Shown: positions 26,904 through 37,069, counted from the first letter of the stretch. The stretch: 64,000 nucleotides of DNA from Nocardia cyriacigeorgica GUH-2 (GCF_000284035.1 NC_016887.1:3782001-3846000), one strand, 5' to 3'. The notes: generated from the sequence alone by a model not told the origin. Numbers and translations are program-made.

Positions 26904-27328
26904 TTCTTCTCCTCGCACGCTGTGCATCGCATCCGGCTGTGGAACGAGCAGCGCGCAGCTGCGGCGCGGCCACTACTACAGACGATGGTAGACCCACGCC
27001 CCCACCGCACCGACTCGCGCCCCCTGCCCCGGCACAGTGCCGTTCACCCGCGGGTAACCACCCGCACCCGGCGTGAACAGCGGCGGTTCACGCACTTCCA
27101 CGCGCTTTCGTGGCAAGCACCACATTCGGCGGGCCGCACGCCACCGCCCGCGCACACACCTGCGCCACGCCGCCGAGCGGCGGATTTCCCCCGGGTTCGT
27201 GCGCGGCCGGTCGCGGGCACATCTAGGGTGGTAGGTACATCCGGCACGCGCATTTCGGCGTTGCCGTACGTCATGCCACCGCCCACCCCGCCATCGTCGA
27301 CGAAACCAATGTCAGGAGAACCTCGGTC
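26904..27328. promoter_or_regulatory. Divergent promoter region ctaB / tkt
   Basis: A 425-nt gap that must hold the promoters for heme O synthesis and for the pentose phosphate operon. Apart from a GGAGAA ribosome site before the tkt GTG and a few short repeats of GGTTCACG/CGTTCACC type (27039-27090), I see no clear operator, RNA element or gene. Confidence 0.5.
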
Positions 27329-29470
27329 GTGTCAGTGACAGACGACATCCGCGCCCTCACCCAGCCGAACCACCCGGCCGACTGGACGGACCTGGACACC
27401 AAGGCGGTCGACACGATCCGGGTGCTGGCCGCCGACGCGGTCCAGAACGCGGGCAACGGTCACCCCGGTACCGCGATGAGCCTCGCGCCGCTGGCCTACG
27501 TGCTCTACCAGCGCGTCATGCGCCACGACCCCTCCGATCCGAGCTGGGTCGGCCGCGACCGCTTCGTGCTCTCCTGCGGTCACTCCAGCCTCACCCAGTA
27601 CATCCAGCTGTACCTGGCCGGTTTCGGGCTCGAGCTCGACGATCTGAAGAACCTGCGCAAGTGGGGTTCGCTGACCCCGGGCCACCCGGAGTTCCGGCAC
27701 ACCGACGGCGTCGAGATCACCACCGGCCCGCTGGGTCAGGGCCTGGCCTCCGCGGTCGGCATGGCGATGGCGGCCCGCCGTGAACGCGGCCTGTTCGACC
27801 CGGATGCCGCGCCCGGCACCAGCCCGTTCGATCACTACATCTACGTCGTCGCCTCCGACGGCGACCTCGAGGAGGGCGTCACCTCCGAGGCGTCCTCGCT
27901 GGCGGGCACCCAGCAGCTGGGCAACCTGGTGGTGATCTACGACGACAACAAGATCTCCATCGAAGACGACACCACCATCGCCTTCACCGAGGACGTCGCC
28001 GCCCGCTACGCCGCCTACGGCTGGCATGTGCAGACCGTGGAGGGCGGCGAGGACGTCGTCGCCATCGAGGCCGCGATCGAGGCGGCCAAGGCCGAGACCG
28101 GCAAGCCGTCGATCATCGTGCTGCGCACCGTCATCGGCTACCCGGCGCCCACCAAGATGAACACCGGCGCCTCGCACGGTGCCGCGCTCGGCGGCGACGA
28201 GGTGGCCGCCACCAAGAAGATCCTCGGTTTCGATCCCGAGCAGAGCTTCCAGGTCGACGACGCCGTCATCGCGCACACCCGCAAGGCCATCGAGCGCGGT
28301 CAGCAGGCGCACAAAGAATGGCAGCAGAGCTTCGACGCGTGGGCGCAGGCCAACCCGGAGAACAAGAAGCTGTTCGACCGGCTCGCCAACCGCGATCTGC
28401 CGGCCGGCTGGGCCGCGAATCTGCCCACCTACGAGCCGGATCCGGCCGGTATGGCCACCCGTAAGGCCTCCGGCAAGGTGCTGGCCGCGCTGGCGCCGGT
28501 GCTGCCGGAGCTGTGGGGCGGTTCGGCCGACCTCGCCGAATCCAACAACACCACCATGCCCGACGTGCCGAGCTTCGGCCCGGAGTCGATCTCCACCGGC
28601 ATGTGGAAGACCAGCCCGTACGGGCGCACGCTGCACTTCGGTGTGCGCGAGCACGCCATGGGCTCGATCCTCAACGGCATCGCGCTGCACGGCCCGACCC
28701 GCCCCTACGGCGGCACCTTCCTGGTATTCAGCGACTACATGCGTCCGGCGGTGCGCCTGGCCGCGCTGATGCGCATCCCGGTCACCTACGTCTGGACCCA
28801 CGATTCCATCGGTCTCGGTGAGGACGGTCCCACCCACCAGCCGATCGAGCACCTGGCCGCGTTGCGCGCCATCCCCGGCCTGAACGTGGTCCGCCCGGGC
28901 GACGCCAACGAGACCACCTACGCCTGGCGCACCATCCTCGAGCGCGACAGCAGCGAGCACAGCTCGCACTTCTCGGTCTCGGAGATGCCGCACCAGGACG
29001 GCCCGTCCGCGCTGGCACTGACCCGCCAGAACCTGCCGATCCTGGAGGGCACCAGCTACGAGGGTGTGGCCAAGGGCGGCTACATCCTGGCCGAGGCCTC
29101 CACCGGCACCCCGCAGGTGATCTTGATCGCCACCGGTTCGGAGCTCCAGCTCGCCGTCGAGGCGCGCACTACGCTGGAGGAGCAGGGCATCGGCACCCGC
29201 GTGGTCTCGATGCCGTGCGTGGAGTGGTTCGACGCGCAGGACAAGGCCTACCGCGACGAGGTGCTGCCGCCGTCGGTCGCCGCCCGGGTGACCGTCGAGG
29301 CCGGTATCGCGATGCCGTGGCACCGGTTCGCCGGTGACGCGGGCGAGATCGTCTCCATCGAGCACTTCGGCGCCTCCGCCGACTACAAGACCCTGTTCCG
29401 CGAGTTCGGCTTCACGCCCGAGGCGGTCGTGGCCGCTGCCCAGCGCTCGCTCAGCAACGTGAAGGGATAA
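27329..29470 (+). CDS. tkt: Transketolase
   Basis: A 713-residue thiamine-diphosphate enzyme that transfers two-carbon units in the non-oxidative pentose phosphate pathway. Typical elements are NAGNGHPGTAMSLAPL near the start, the TPP motif SDGDLEEGVTSEA ... IYDDNKISI, and the catalytic Glu region GVREHAMGSILNG. The length matches actinobacterial Tkt. GTG 27329 is the start. It is the first gene of tkt-tal-zwf-opcA-pgl, followed by tal after 6 nt. Confidence 0.97.
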   Translation: MSVTDDIRALTQPNHPADWTDLDTKAVDTIRVLAADAVQNAGNGHPGTAMSLAPLAYVLYQRVMRHDPSDPSWVGRDRFVLSCGHSSLTQYIQLYLAGFGLELDDLKNLRKWGSLTPGHPEFRHTDGVEITTGPLGQGLASAVGMAMAARRERGLFDPDAAPGTSPFDHYIYVVASDGDLEEGVTSEASSLAGTQQLGNLVVIYDDNKISIEDDTTIAFTEDVAARYAAYGWHVQTVEGGEDVVAIEAAIEAAKAETGKPSIIVLRTVIGYPAPTKMNTGASHGAALGGDEVAATKKILGFDPEQSFQVDDAVIAHTRKAIERGQQAHKEWQQSFDAWAQANPENKKLFDRLANRDLPAGWAANLPTYEPDPAGMATRKASGKVLAALAPVLPELWGGSADLAESNNTTMPDVPSFGPESISTGMWKTSPYGRTLHFGVREHAMGSILNGIALHGPTRPYGGTFLVFSDYMRPAVRLAALMRIPVTYVWTHDSIGLGEDGPTHQPIEHLAALRAIPGLNVVRPGDANETTYAWRTILERDSSEHSSHFSVSEMPHQDGPSALALTRQNLPILEGTSYEGVAKGGYILAEASTGTPQVILIATGSELQLAVEARTTLEEQGIGTRVVSMPCVEWFDAQDKAYRDEVLPPSVAARVTVEAGIAMPWHRFAGDAGEIVSIEHFGASADYKTLFREFGFTPEAVVAAAQRSLSNVKG

Positions 29471-29476
29471 GTGCTC

Positions 29477-30607
29477 ATGGCACAGAACGAGAACATCGCC
29501 GCCCTCAGCGCGGCGGGAGTGTCGGTCTGGCTCGACGATCTGTCCCGCGACCGGATCAACTCCGGCAATCTCGCGGAACTGATCGCGACCCGCGGCGTGG
29601 TCGGCGTGACCACCAACCCGACCATCTTCCAGGGCGCCCTGAGCAAAGGCCACGCCTACGACGCCCAGGTCGCGGCCTTGGCGGCGCAGGGCGCCGACGC
29701 CGACGCGGCCATCCGCACCATCACCACCGACGACGTCCGCGCGGCCTGCGATGTGCTGGCCCCGGTCTTCGAGGCGACCGGCGGCGTGGACGGCCGGGTC
29801 TCCATCGAGGTCGATCCGCGGCTGGCCTTCGACGCCGACAAGACCGTCGCGCAGGCGGTCGAACTGTGGAAGATCGTCGACCGGCCCAACCTGTTCATCA
29901 AGATCCCGGCCACCGAAGAGGGCCTGCCCGCGATCACTGCGGTGATCGCCGAGGGCATCAGCGTCAACGTCACGCTGATCTTCTCAGTCGCCCGCTACCG
30001 CTCGGTGATGGGCGCCTACCTCGATGGCCTGCGCAAGGCCCGCACCGCGGGCCACGACCTGGCCTACATCCATTCGGTGGCGTCGTTCTTCGTCTCCCGC
30101 GTCGACACCGAGATCGACAAGCGGCTCGAGGCGATCGGCTCGCCGGAGGCGCTGGCGCTGCGCGGTCAGGCCGGTGTGGCCAACGCCCGGCTCGCCTACG
30201 CCGAGTACCAGGACGTCTTCGACGGCGGCGCGCACACCTCCACCTACAGCCACCTCGCGGCCATGGGTGCCAACCGGCAGCGTCCCCTGTGGGCCTCGAC
30301 CGGGGTGAAGAACCCGGAGTACTCGGACACGATGTACGTGACCGAACTCGTCGCACCCAACACGGTCAACACGCTCCCGGAGAAGACCCTCGAAGCGGTC
30401 GCCGATCACGGCGAGATCCGCGGCGACACCGTCTCCGGCACCGCCACGGCGGCGCAAGAGGTGTTCGACAAGCTGGCGGCCGTCGGCATCGACCTCGACG
30501 ATGTGTTCGCGGTGCTCGAACGCGAAGGCGTCGACAAGTTCGAGAAGTCGTGGGGGGAACTGCTTTCGGCCACCGCACAGGAGCTGTCCGCGGCCGGGGG
30601 TAACTGA
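29477..30607 (+). CDS. tal: Transaldolase
   Basis: A 376-residue TAL-PSI-type transaldolase. The Schiff-base lysine is Lys142 in NLFIKIPATEEG, and TTNPTIF and the C-terminal LPEKTLEAVADHG are also present. It exchanges dihydroxyacetone units between sugar phosphates with transketolase. I choose ATG 29477 over GTG 29471, because the former matches the family N-terminus (MAQNENIAAL). It sits in the pentose phosphate operon. Confidence 0.96.
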   Translation: MAQNENIAALSAAGVSVWLDDLSRDRINSGNLAELIATRGVVGVTTNPTIFQGALSKGHAYDAQVAALAAQGADADAAIRTITTDDVRAACDVLAPVFEATGGVDGRVSIEVDPRLAFDADKTVAQAVELWKIVDRPNLFIKIPATEEGLPAITAVIAEGISVNVTLIFSVARYRSVMGAYLDGLRKARTAGHDLAYIHSVASFFVSRVDTEIDKRLEAIGSPEALALRGQAGVANARLAYAEYQDVFDGGAHTSTYSHLAAMGANRQRPLWASTGVKNPEYSDTMYVTELVAPNTVNTLPEKTLEAVADHGEIRGDTVSGTATAAQEVFDKLAAVGIDLDDVFAVLEREGVDKFEKSWGELLSATAQELSAAGGN

Positions 30608-30612
30608 CCCAG

Positions 30613-32178
30613 ATGGCCGGTACCGGGCACGCAGCGACCACGGCCGGGTGGCGTAACCCACTGCGCGACGGACGGGACAAGCGGGTACCGCGGATCGCGG
30701 GTCCGTGCAGCATGGTGATCTTCGGGGTCACCGGCGATCTGTCCCGGAAGAAGCTCATGCCGGCCATCTACGATCTGGCGAACCGGGGGCTGCTGCCCCC
30801 GGGTTTCGCGCTGGTGGGTTTCGCCCGCCGCGATATGGGCGACGCCGATTTCGCCGATATCGTGCTGGAATCGGTGAAAGCGCACGCGCGCACCCCGTTT
30901 CGCCAGCAGGTGTGGGATCACCTGGCCGAAGGCATCCGGTTCGTCCAGGGCACCTTCGAAGACGATGCCGCCTTCGCCCAGCTGGCCGCGACGCTGGCGC
31001 GGCTGGACGCCGAACGCGGCACCGGCGGCAATCACGCCTTCTACCTGTCGATTCCGCCGGACATGTTCCCGGTGGTGCTCGACCAGCTCTCCGAACACGG
31101 GCTGGCCAAGCCCACCCAGGCACACGGGCGCACCCCGTGGCGCCGCGTGGTGATCGAGAAGCCCTTCGGGCACGACCTGGACAGCGCCCGCGAACTGAAC
31201 GCGCTGGTCAACCGGGTGTTCCCGGAGGAGACGGTGTTCCGCATCGACCACTATCTCGGCAAGGAGACGGTGCAGAACATCCTGGCGCTGCGCTTCGCCA
31301 ACCAGTTGTTCGATCCGATCTGGAACGCCAACTACGTCGACCACGTGCAGATCACCATGGCCGAGGACATCGGGCTCGGCGGGCGCGCGGGGTACTACGA
31401 CGGCATCGGCGCCGCGCGCGACGTCATCCAGAACCATCTGTTGCAGTTGCTGGCGCTCACCGCCATGGAGGAGCCGATCAGCTTCGCGCCCAACCAATTG
31501 CAGATGGAGAAGATCAAGGTCCTCTCCGCCACCACCCTGGTGGAACCGCTGGACGAGACCACCGCACGCGGTCAGTACGCGGCGGGCTGGCAGGGCGGTG
31601 AGCAGGTGGTCGGCCTGCTCGACGAAGAGGGTTTCGACCCGGATTCGCGCACCGAGACCTATGCCGCGCTCACCCTAGAGGTCAACACTCGCCGCTGGGC
31701 CGGGGTGCCGTTCTATCTGCGCACCGGCAAACGGCTGGGCCGGCGCGTCACCGAGATCGCGGTGGTGTTCAAACGCGCACCGCATCTGCCCTTCGATCAG
31801 ACCATGACCGAGGAACTCGGGCAGAACGCGCTGGTCATGCGTATTCAGCCGGATGAGGGCATCACCATGCGGTTCGGCTCCAAGGTGCCGGGGACCGGGA
31901 TGGAGGTGCGCGATGTGAACATGGATTTCAGCTACGGCGAGGCGTTCACCGAGTCCTCCCCGGAGGCCTACGAGCGGCTGATCCTGGATGTGCTGCTCGG
32001 TGTGCCGTCGCTGTTCCCGGTGAACGCGGAGGTCGAATTGTCGTGGAGCATCCTCGATCCGGTGCTGGAACACTGGGCCGCCGACGGCAAACCCGAACAG
32101 TACGAGGCCGGCACCTGGGGACCTGAATCGGCCGATGAGATGCTGGCCCGCACCGGCCGGGAATGGCGGCGCCCGTGA
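30613..32178 (+). CDS. zwf: Glucose-6-phosphate dehydrogenase
   Basis: A 521-residue NADP-linked enzyme opening the oxidative pentose phosphate pathway. The dinucleotide motif is GVTGDLSRKKLMP (from residue 38), and the catalytic signature RIDHYLGKETVQN is intact. Length and N-terminal extension resemble Zwf2 of mycobacteria. It starts 5 nt after tal, and its stop overlaps the opcA GTG (GTGA). It requires OpcA for full activity in many actinobacteria and cyanobacteria. Confidence 0.97.
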   Translation: MAGTGHAATTAGWRNPLRDGRDKRVPRIAGPCSMVIFGVTGDLSRKKLMPAIYDLANRGLLPPGFALVGFARRDMGDADFADIVLESVKAHARTPFRQQVWDHLAEGIRFVQGTFEDDAAFAQLAATLARLDAERGTGGNHAFYLSIPPDMFPVVLDQLSEHGLAKPTQAHGRTPWRRVVIEKPFGHDLDSARELNALVNRVFPEETVFRIDHYLGKETVQNILALRFANQLFDPIWNANYVDHVQITMAEDIGLGGRAGYYDGIGAARDVIQNHLLQLLALTAMEEPISFAPNQLQMEKIKVLSATTLVEPLDETTARGQYAAGWQGGEQVVGLLDEEGFDPDSRTETYAALTLEVNTRRWAGVPFYLRTGKRLGRRVTEIAVVFKRAPHLPFDQTMTEELGQNALVMRIQPDEGITMRFGSKVPGTGMEVRDVNMDFSYGEAFTESSPEAYERLILDVLLGVPSLFPVNAEVELSWSILDPVLEHWAADGKPEQYEAGTWGPESADEMLARTGREWRRP

Positions 32179-33083
32179 TCGTCGACATGCCCGACACCAC
32201 CACCGGCGAAGTCACCAAACGGCTGGTGAAGCTGCGCGAGAGCAACGGCGTCATCACGATGGGCCGCGTGCTCACCCTGGTGGTGTGCACGCTGGACAGC
32301 TCCGAGGCCGAGGACGCGATCGACGCCGCCAACGACGCCAGCCGCGAACACCCTTGCCGCGTAGTCGTTTTGGCCCGCGGTGACCGTGCGGCCGAAACCC
32401 GGTTGGACGCCCAGATCCGTGTCGGCGGGGACGCGGGCGCGGCCGAGGTGATAGTGCTGCGGCTGCAGGGACAGCTGATCAATCACGAGAGCAGCGTCGT
32501 CATCCCGTTCCTTTTGCCGGACACGCCGGTGGTGGCGTGGTGGCCGCGCGGGGCGCCGGAGTTCCCGTCGAAGGATTCGGTGGGCCGGCTGGCCGCCCGG
32601 CGGATCACCGATGCCACCTTCGCCGCCGACCCGCAGGCCACCATCAAGAAGCGGCGCAATTCCTACGCTTCCGGCGATACCGATCTGGCGTGGAGCCGGA
32701 TCACCTATTGGCGGGCGCTGCTGGCGGCCGCGATGGACGAACCACCGTTCGAGCCGGTCGAATCGGTGACGGTGTCGGGCCTGCGTGACGAGCCGGCCCT
32801 CGACATCCTGGCCGGATGGCTGGCCGGGCGCCTGGAATGCCCGGTGTATCGCCGCACCGGGGAGCTGCGGGTGGAGCTGCACCGGCCGACGGTGTCGATC
32901 GGCATCACCCGCCCGCAGACCGGAGTCACCGCCACGCTCACCCGCACCGGGGAACCGGAGCAGCGGATCGCGTTGGCGCGCAGGGAGGCTCGGGACTGCC
33001 TCGCCGAGGAGTTGCGCCGGCTCGACGCCGACGACATCTACGCCGAGGCGCTGGCCGGCATCGAAAGGGTGACCTATGTCTAG
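32175..33083 (+). CDS. opcA: G6PDH assembly/activator protein OpcA
   Basis: A 302-residue OpcA, a redox-linked partner needed for assembly or activation of glucose-6-phosphate dehydrogenase. I start at GTG 32175 (VIVDMPDTTTGEVTKRL), which overlaps the zwf stop and matches the family's opening, rather than the ATG at 32163. Family features include VVAWWPRGAPEFPSKD and ITDATFA. It overlaps pgl by 8 nt. Confidence 0.95.
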   Translation: MIVDMPDTTTGEVTKRLVKLRESNGVITMGRVLTLVVCTLDSSEAEDAIDAANDASREHPCRVVVLARGDRAAETRLDAQIRVGGDAGAAEVIVLRLQGQLINHESSVVIPFLLPDTPVVAWWPRGAPEFPSKDSVGRLAARRITDATFAADPQATIKKRRNSYASGDTDLAWSRITYWRALLAAAMDEPPFEPVESVTVSGLRDEPALDILAGWLAGRLECPVYRRTGELRVELHRPTVSIGITRPQTGVTATLTRTGEPEQRIALARREARDCLAEELRRLDADDIYAEALAGIERVTYV

Positions 33084-33831
33084 CAGCACCGATTCGTCCT
33101 TCCCCGGCGACACCGTCGAGGTGCAGCCCGATACCGACGCGCTGGTCGCCGCGGCGGCCAAGCGCTTCGTCGGCATCGTGGTCGCGGCGCAGGCCGCGCG
33201 CGGTTCGGCGTCGGTGGTGCTCACCGGCGGCGGCACCGGCATCGACCTGTTGAAGAAAGTGCGTGAGAACCCGGGCGACATCGACTGGTCGCAACTGGAT
33301 GTGTTCTGGGGCGATGAGCGGTTCGTCCCGGCCGGCGACGCCGAACGCAACGACCGCCAGGCCCGCGAGGCACTGCTCGATCATGTGCCGGTCGACCCGC
33401 ACCGCGTGCATCCGGTGGCGACCTCCGACGGCGAATACCCCGACCCCGTGGCCGCGGCCGCCGAGTACTCCGCAGCCGTGCACGCTCACCTCGCCGAACA
33501 CGGCGCCTTCGACCTGCACCTGCTCGGCATGGGCGGCGAGGGCCACATCAATTCGCTGTTCCCCGACACCGACGCGGTGCGCGAAGAACACGAACTCGTC
33601 GTCGCGGTGACCGACTCCCCCAAACCGCCCCCGGTCCGCGTCACCCTGACCCTGCCCGCGATCCGCCACGCCCGCCACGTGGTGCTGGTGGTCGGCGGCG
33701 CGAACAAGGCCGATGCGGTCGCCGCTGCCATCGGCGGTGCCGAACCGGTCGACATCCCGGCCGCGGGTGCGTCCGGTTCGGAGTCGACCACCTGGTTGCT
33801 CGACCGGGCCGCCGCCTCCGCTCTGCGCTGA
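33076..33831 (+). CDS. pgl: 6-phosphogluconolactonase
   Basis: A 251-residue DevB-type lactonase, which hydrolyses 6-phosphogluconolactone to 6-phosphogluconate. It shows VLTGGGTGIDLL, the sugar-phosphate-binding core DVFWGDERFVPAGDAERND and the glycine-rich LLGMGGEGHINSLFP. Its start overlaps the end of opcA by 8 nt. It is the last gene of the operon. The 210 nt that follow contain no clear terminator or gene. Confidence 0.96.
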   Translation: MSSSTDSSFPGDTVEVQPDTDALVAAAAKRFVGIVVAAQAARGSASVVLTGGGTGIDLLKKVRENPGDIDWSQLDVFWGDERFVPAGDAERNDRQAREALLDHVPVDPHRVHPVATSDGEYPDPVAAAAEYSAAVHAHLAEHGAFDLHLLGMGGEGHINSLFPDTDAVREEHELVVAVTDSPKPPPVRVTLTLPAIRHARHVVLVVGGANKADAVAAAIGGAEPVDIPAAGASGSESTTWLLDRAAASALR

Positions 33832-34041
33832 TCGCCGATCCGGTCGGCGCTGTGCTGGTGACTCGTCGCCAGGCGGCGTGCGGTGATTGCGGCCGAACCG
33901 GTCGCCGTCTGCGGGAACGGCACTGTTGTCGGATCGAACCCGCGCCGTAGGAGTGCGGTGCGATACCTGCGCGAGCCCGCCATGACGCCGCGTAACTGCC
34001 CCGCACCGAACAGCGGCGGGGCCATCGGCGAACTGCGCGGT

Positions 34042-34506
34042 CTACAACGTCAGGTTGCCGTGTGGGAACTGCGCCATCAACCGGTCGAACTCTTCGCCGG
34101 CCATGTGCACGAGGGTGCCGTGGTCGCCGCCTTCGAAGTAGATGTCGGGCCGGTTGCTGAGGTGGTCGTCGACCACGCAGGCCAGCCGGTACGGCTCGGC
34201 CATCACCGGGATGGCGCCGGTCGCGCAGTCCGGGAACAACGCGGCGGCCTCGTCTTCGGAAGCCAACCGGACCGACTCACCGACCACCGATCCCGCCTCG
34301 ACCAGGTCGAGCAGCCGGTTGGCCGGTAGCACGGCCACCATGTAATCCCCGTTCTTCTTCAGCACGACGCCTTTCGCGAGTTCCCGGCCGGGGATATGGC
34401 TGACCTGCGCGGTCCGGGCCGAGGTCGGGGTCCTGTCGTGCTCGGTCACGTCGTAGTGCACGTCGTGCTCATCGAGGTACTCACGCATGCTCATCGCGAT
34501 GCCCAT
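34042..34506 (-). CDS. YbaK/aminoacyl-tRNA deacylase-domain protein
   Basis: A 154-residue single-domain YbaK/ProX-like protein. Members hydrolyse wrongly charged aminoacyl-tRNAs (for example Ala- or Cys-tRNA-Pro). Supporting features are MREYLDEHDVHYDVTEHDRT at the start, HIPGRELAKGVVLKKNGDY with its conserved Lys, and the glycine-proline turn CATGAIPVM. I start at ATG 34506, which has a GGAAGG site; the open frame to 35046 runs into the E1 gene on the other strand and is unlikely. The exact tRNA substrate cannot be told. Confidence 0.85.
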   Translation of the reverse strand: MGIAMSMREYLDEHDVHYDVTEHDRTPTSARTAQVSHIPGRELAKGVVLKKNGDYMVAVLPANRLLDLVEAGSVVGESVRLASEDEAAALFPDCATGAIPVMAEPYRLACVVDDHLSNRPDIYFEGGDHGTLVHMAGEEFDRLMAQFPHGNLTL

Positions 34507-34900
34507 GATCGTTGCCTTCCACTGGTGTGCGGGCGAGTCGACGACCACTGGCGGAACCGGCCGACGGACAGTCCTGCCGTCCGGCAGGTCACTTCCGCGT
34601 CGTGGGGCGGCTGGAACAGGAAGAATTTTACTCTCGCGGAGTGGCTGTGCCGACTGTCTCGCCGGCTGTCCGCGGCAACCCGGTATCGGCCTGGAAGCCG
34701 ACGCCGCGCTTCGGTTCGCAGCGCGGTGTGGCGCGACGACGATCGTCGGTTTCTCGGTGTTCGAGGTGGTCGCGAAGTCCGGTGTGGTGTCGTCGCCGAG
34801 CCCCGATCCCCACTCGGGGCGCGGCGCGGGCGACGATGAGCTCGCCGGTCGTAGGCTGCCGTTATGAGCTGGGTGTCGGGCGATCGCCGCGGGACCGGCG
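34507..34900. other. Intergenic region YbaK-like / E1
   Basis: A 394-nt divergent gap. It includes a small AT-rich patch (GAAGAATTTTACTC near 34619-34632), which may be part of a promoter. I see no gene, operator or terminator that I can support. Confidence 0.4.
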
Positions 34901-37069
34901 ATGAGTGAACAAGAGCTGGAGCAGCGGTTCCGGGCGGCGGTGGGTGCGGCGGTGCCGGCGCCGGGCGGCGGTCCATCGGGCTCGGCCCAGGTCCTCGACG
35001 GATCGGCGGCGGCGCTGTATCTGGAACTGTTCGAATCCCAGGTCACCAGCCGGCACCTCGATCTGGCCGCGCGGCGGTTGGGGCGGGCCGGGCGCGGCTT
35101 CTACAGCATCGGGTCGTCCGGGCATGAGGGGAATGCGGTGCTGGCGGTGGCGACGCGGGTGGATGATCCGGCGTTGCTGCACTACCGGTCAGGGGCGTTC
35201 TTCGTGCAGCGGGAGCGGCAGATCGACGGCCTCGATCCGGTGCGCGACGTGCTGCTGGGTGTTGTTGCGGCGGCGGCCGATCCGATTTCCGGCGGCAGGC
35301 ACAAGGTGTTCGGGAGCAAGGCCGCGGCGATCATCCCGCAGACCTCGACCATCGCCTCGCATCTGCCGCGCGCCGTCGGGTTGGCGTTCGCACTGGATCG
35401 GGCTGTGCGGCTCGGGGTGCCCAGGGAATGGCCGGACGACGCGGTGGTGCTGTGCACGTTCGGCGATGCGTCGGCCAATCACTCCACAGCGGCCGGCGCG
35501 ATCAATGCCGCCGTGCACACCGCCCATCTCGGTGTGGGCCTGCCGGTCCTGTTCGTCTGTGAGGACAACGGCATCGGGATCAGCGTGCCGACACCGCCCG
35601 ACTGGATTCGCACCGCCTATGGGCAGCGGCCGGGTCTGCGGTATTTCGACGCCGATGGATGCGATCTGCTCGACGCCCTCACCACCGCGACCGAGGCCGT
35701 GGATTGGGTGCGCACCCATCGAGCCCCGGCGTTCCTCCGGTTGCGCACCGTGCGCCTGCTCGGCCATGCCGGTTCCGATGTCGAATCCGGCTATCGGGCT
35801 CCGGCCGCGATCGCCGCCGACCTCGGGTGTGATCCGGTCGCCGCCACCGCACGCATGCTGATCACCACCGGAATCTGCACCTCCGATGAGGTTCTGGCCC
35901 GGTACGACGCGATCGCCGAGCGTGTCGCCGAAGTCGCGGCCGAAGTCGCGGACGCTCCCCGGCTTGCCTCGGCCGCGCAGGTGATGGCGCCGCTGGCACC
36001 GGCACATCCGGACCTCGTCGAAGCCGATGTGCTCCGGGAAAGTTCTGCGGCGCAAGACAACCCACTGACGTTGGCGCAGAGCATCAACCACACATTGCGT
36101 GAACTGCTGCACCGTGACAACGACGTCCTGGTGTTCGGCGAGGATGTCGGCCGCAAGGGCGGGGTCTACGGCGTGACGAAGGGGCTGCGCAAGGAGTTCG
36201 GCGCGCGGCGAGTGTTCGACACGCTGCTGGATGAGCAGAGCGTGCTCGGCACCGCGCTGGGCGCCGGCCTCGCCGGATTCGTGCCGATTCCGGAGATCCA
36301 GTACTTGGCCTACGTGCACAATGCGCTCGACCAGTTGCGGGGTGAGGCCGCGACGTTGCGGTTCTTCTCCGAGGGCCGCTATCGGAATCCGATGGTGGTG
36401 CGGGTCGCCGGTCTGGCGTATCAGAAGGGGTTCGGCGGTCACTTCCACAATGACAATTCGGTGGCCGCGCTGCGCGACATCCCCGGGCTGGTGGTCGCGG
36501 TTCCAGCCCGTGCCGACGATGCGGCGGCACTACTGCGCACGTGCGTGTCGGCAGCGCGGGTGGATGGCCGGGTGTGCGTCGTCGTGGAGCCGATCGCCCT
36601 CTACCACCGCCGTGACCTGTACGAATCCGGCGACGACGGCTGGCTCGCTCCCGCGGCCGCGCCTTGGCATGTGCCGATCGGCCGGGCAAGGACCTACGGC
36701 GACGGCTCCGACCTGACCATCGTCACCTTCGGAAATGGGGTGCCGATGAGCCTGCGGGTCGCGCGTCGGCTCGCCGCACAGGGTGTCGACGCCCGCGTCC
36801 TCGATCTGCGCTGGCTGGCCCCGCTCCCGCACGATGATCTGGTCCACCACGCCGAGATCAGCGGCCGGGTGCTGGTCGCTGATGAGACCCGGCGCAGTGG
36901 GGGCGTCTCGGAGTCGGTGTACGCGGCCCTGCTCGACGCCGGGTTCACCGGTCGCTTGGCCCGCGTGACCAGCGCCGACAGTTTCGTACCGCTCGGGCCG
37001 GCGGCGTCCACGGTCCTGCTCGACGAATCCGCCATCGAGTCCGCCGCCATCGAACTCGTTGCCCGCTGA
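34901..37069 (+). CDS. Fused alpha-beta 2-oxoacid dehydrogenase E1
   Basis: A 722-residue thiamine-diphosphate-dependent E1 in which alpha and beta subunits are one chain. The alpha part (about 1-370) has the TPP motif GDASANHSTAAG (188-199) to CEDNGIGISVP. The beta part (about 385-722) opens with LTLAQSINHTLRELLHRD, VLVFGEDVGRKGGVYGVTKGL and ends as in branched-chain or pyruvate E1-beta. The alpha catalytic region GSSGHEGNAV is present. Likely substrates are branched-chain 2-oxoacids. No E2 or E3 gene is nearby, so it must use components encoded elsewhere. It is monocistronic. Confidence 0.88.
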   Translation: MSEQELEQRFRAAVGAAVPAPGGGPSGSAQVLDGSAAALYLELFESQVTSRHLDLAARRLGRAGRGFYSIGSSGHEGNAVLAVATRVDDPALLHYRSGAFFVQRERQIDGLDPVRDVLLGVVAAAADPISGGRHKVFGSKAAAIIPQTSTIASHLPRAVGLAFALDRAVRLGVPREWPDDAVVLCTFGDASANHSTAAGAINAAVHTAHLGVGLPVLFVCEDNGIGISVPTPPDWIRTAYGQRPGLRYFDADGCDLLDALTTATEAVDWVRTHRAPAFLRLRTVRLLGHAGSDVESGYRAPAAIAADLGCDPVAATARMLITTGICTSDEVLARYDAIAERVAEVAAEVADAPRLASAAQVMAPLAPAHPDLVEADVLRESSAAQDNPLTLAQSINHTLRELLHRDNDVLVFGEDVGRKGGVYGVTKGLRKEFGARRVFDTLLDEQSVLGTALGAGLAGFVPIPEIQYLAYVHNALDQLRGEAATLRFFSEGRYRNPMVVRVAGLAYQKGFGGHFHNDNSVAALRDIPGLVVAVPARADDAAALLRTCVSAARVDGRVCVVVEPIALYHRRDLYESGDDGWLAPAAAPWHVPIGRARTYGDGSDLTIVTFGNGVPMSLRVARRLAAQGVDARVLDLRWLAPLPHDDLVHHAEISGRVLVADETRRSGGVSESVYAALLDAGFTGRLARVTSADSFVPLGPAASTVLLDESAIESAAIELVAR

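Noticed and set aside
27332..29653. Very long open frame (773 codons) on the minus strand over tkt
   Set aside because: It is the antisense shadow of tkt, produced by GC-rich codons; no family resemblance, and tkt is certain.
33832..34041. Possible small gene after pgl
   Set aside because: Only short frames, with no ribosome site or coding bias, are present.
34507..35046. N-terminal extension of the YbaK-like gene
   Set aside because: It overlaps the start of the E1 gene on the other strand and lacks homology; the YbaK domain begins at MGIAMSMREY.
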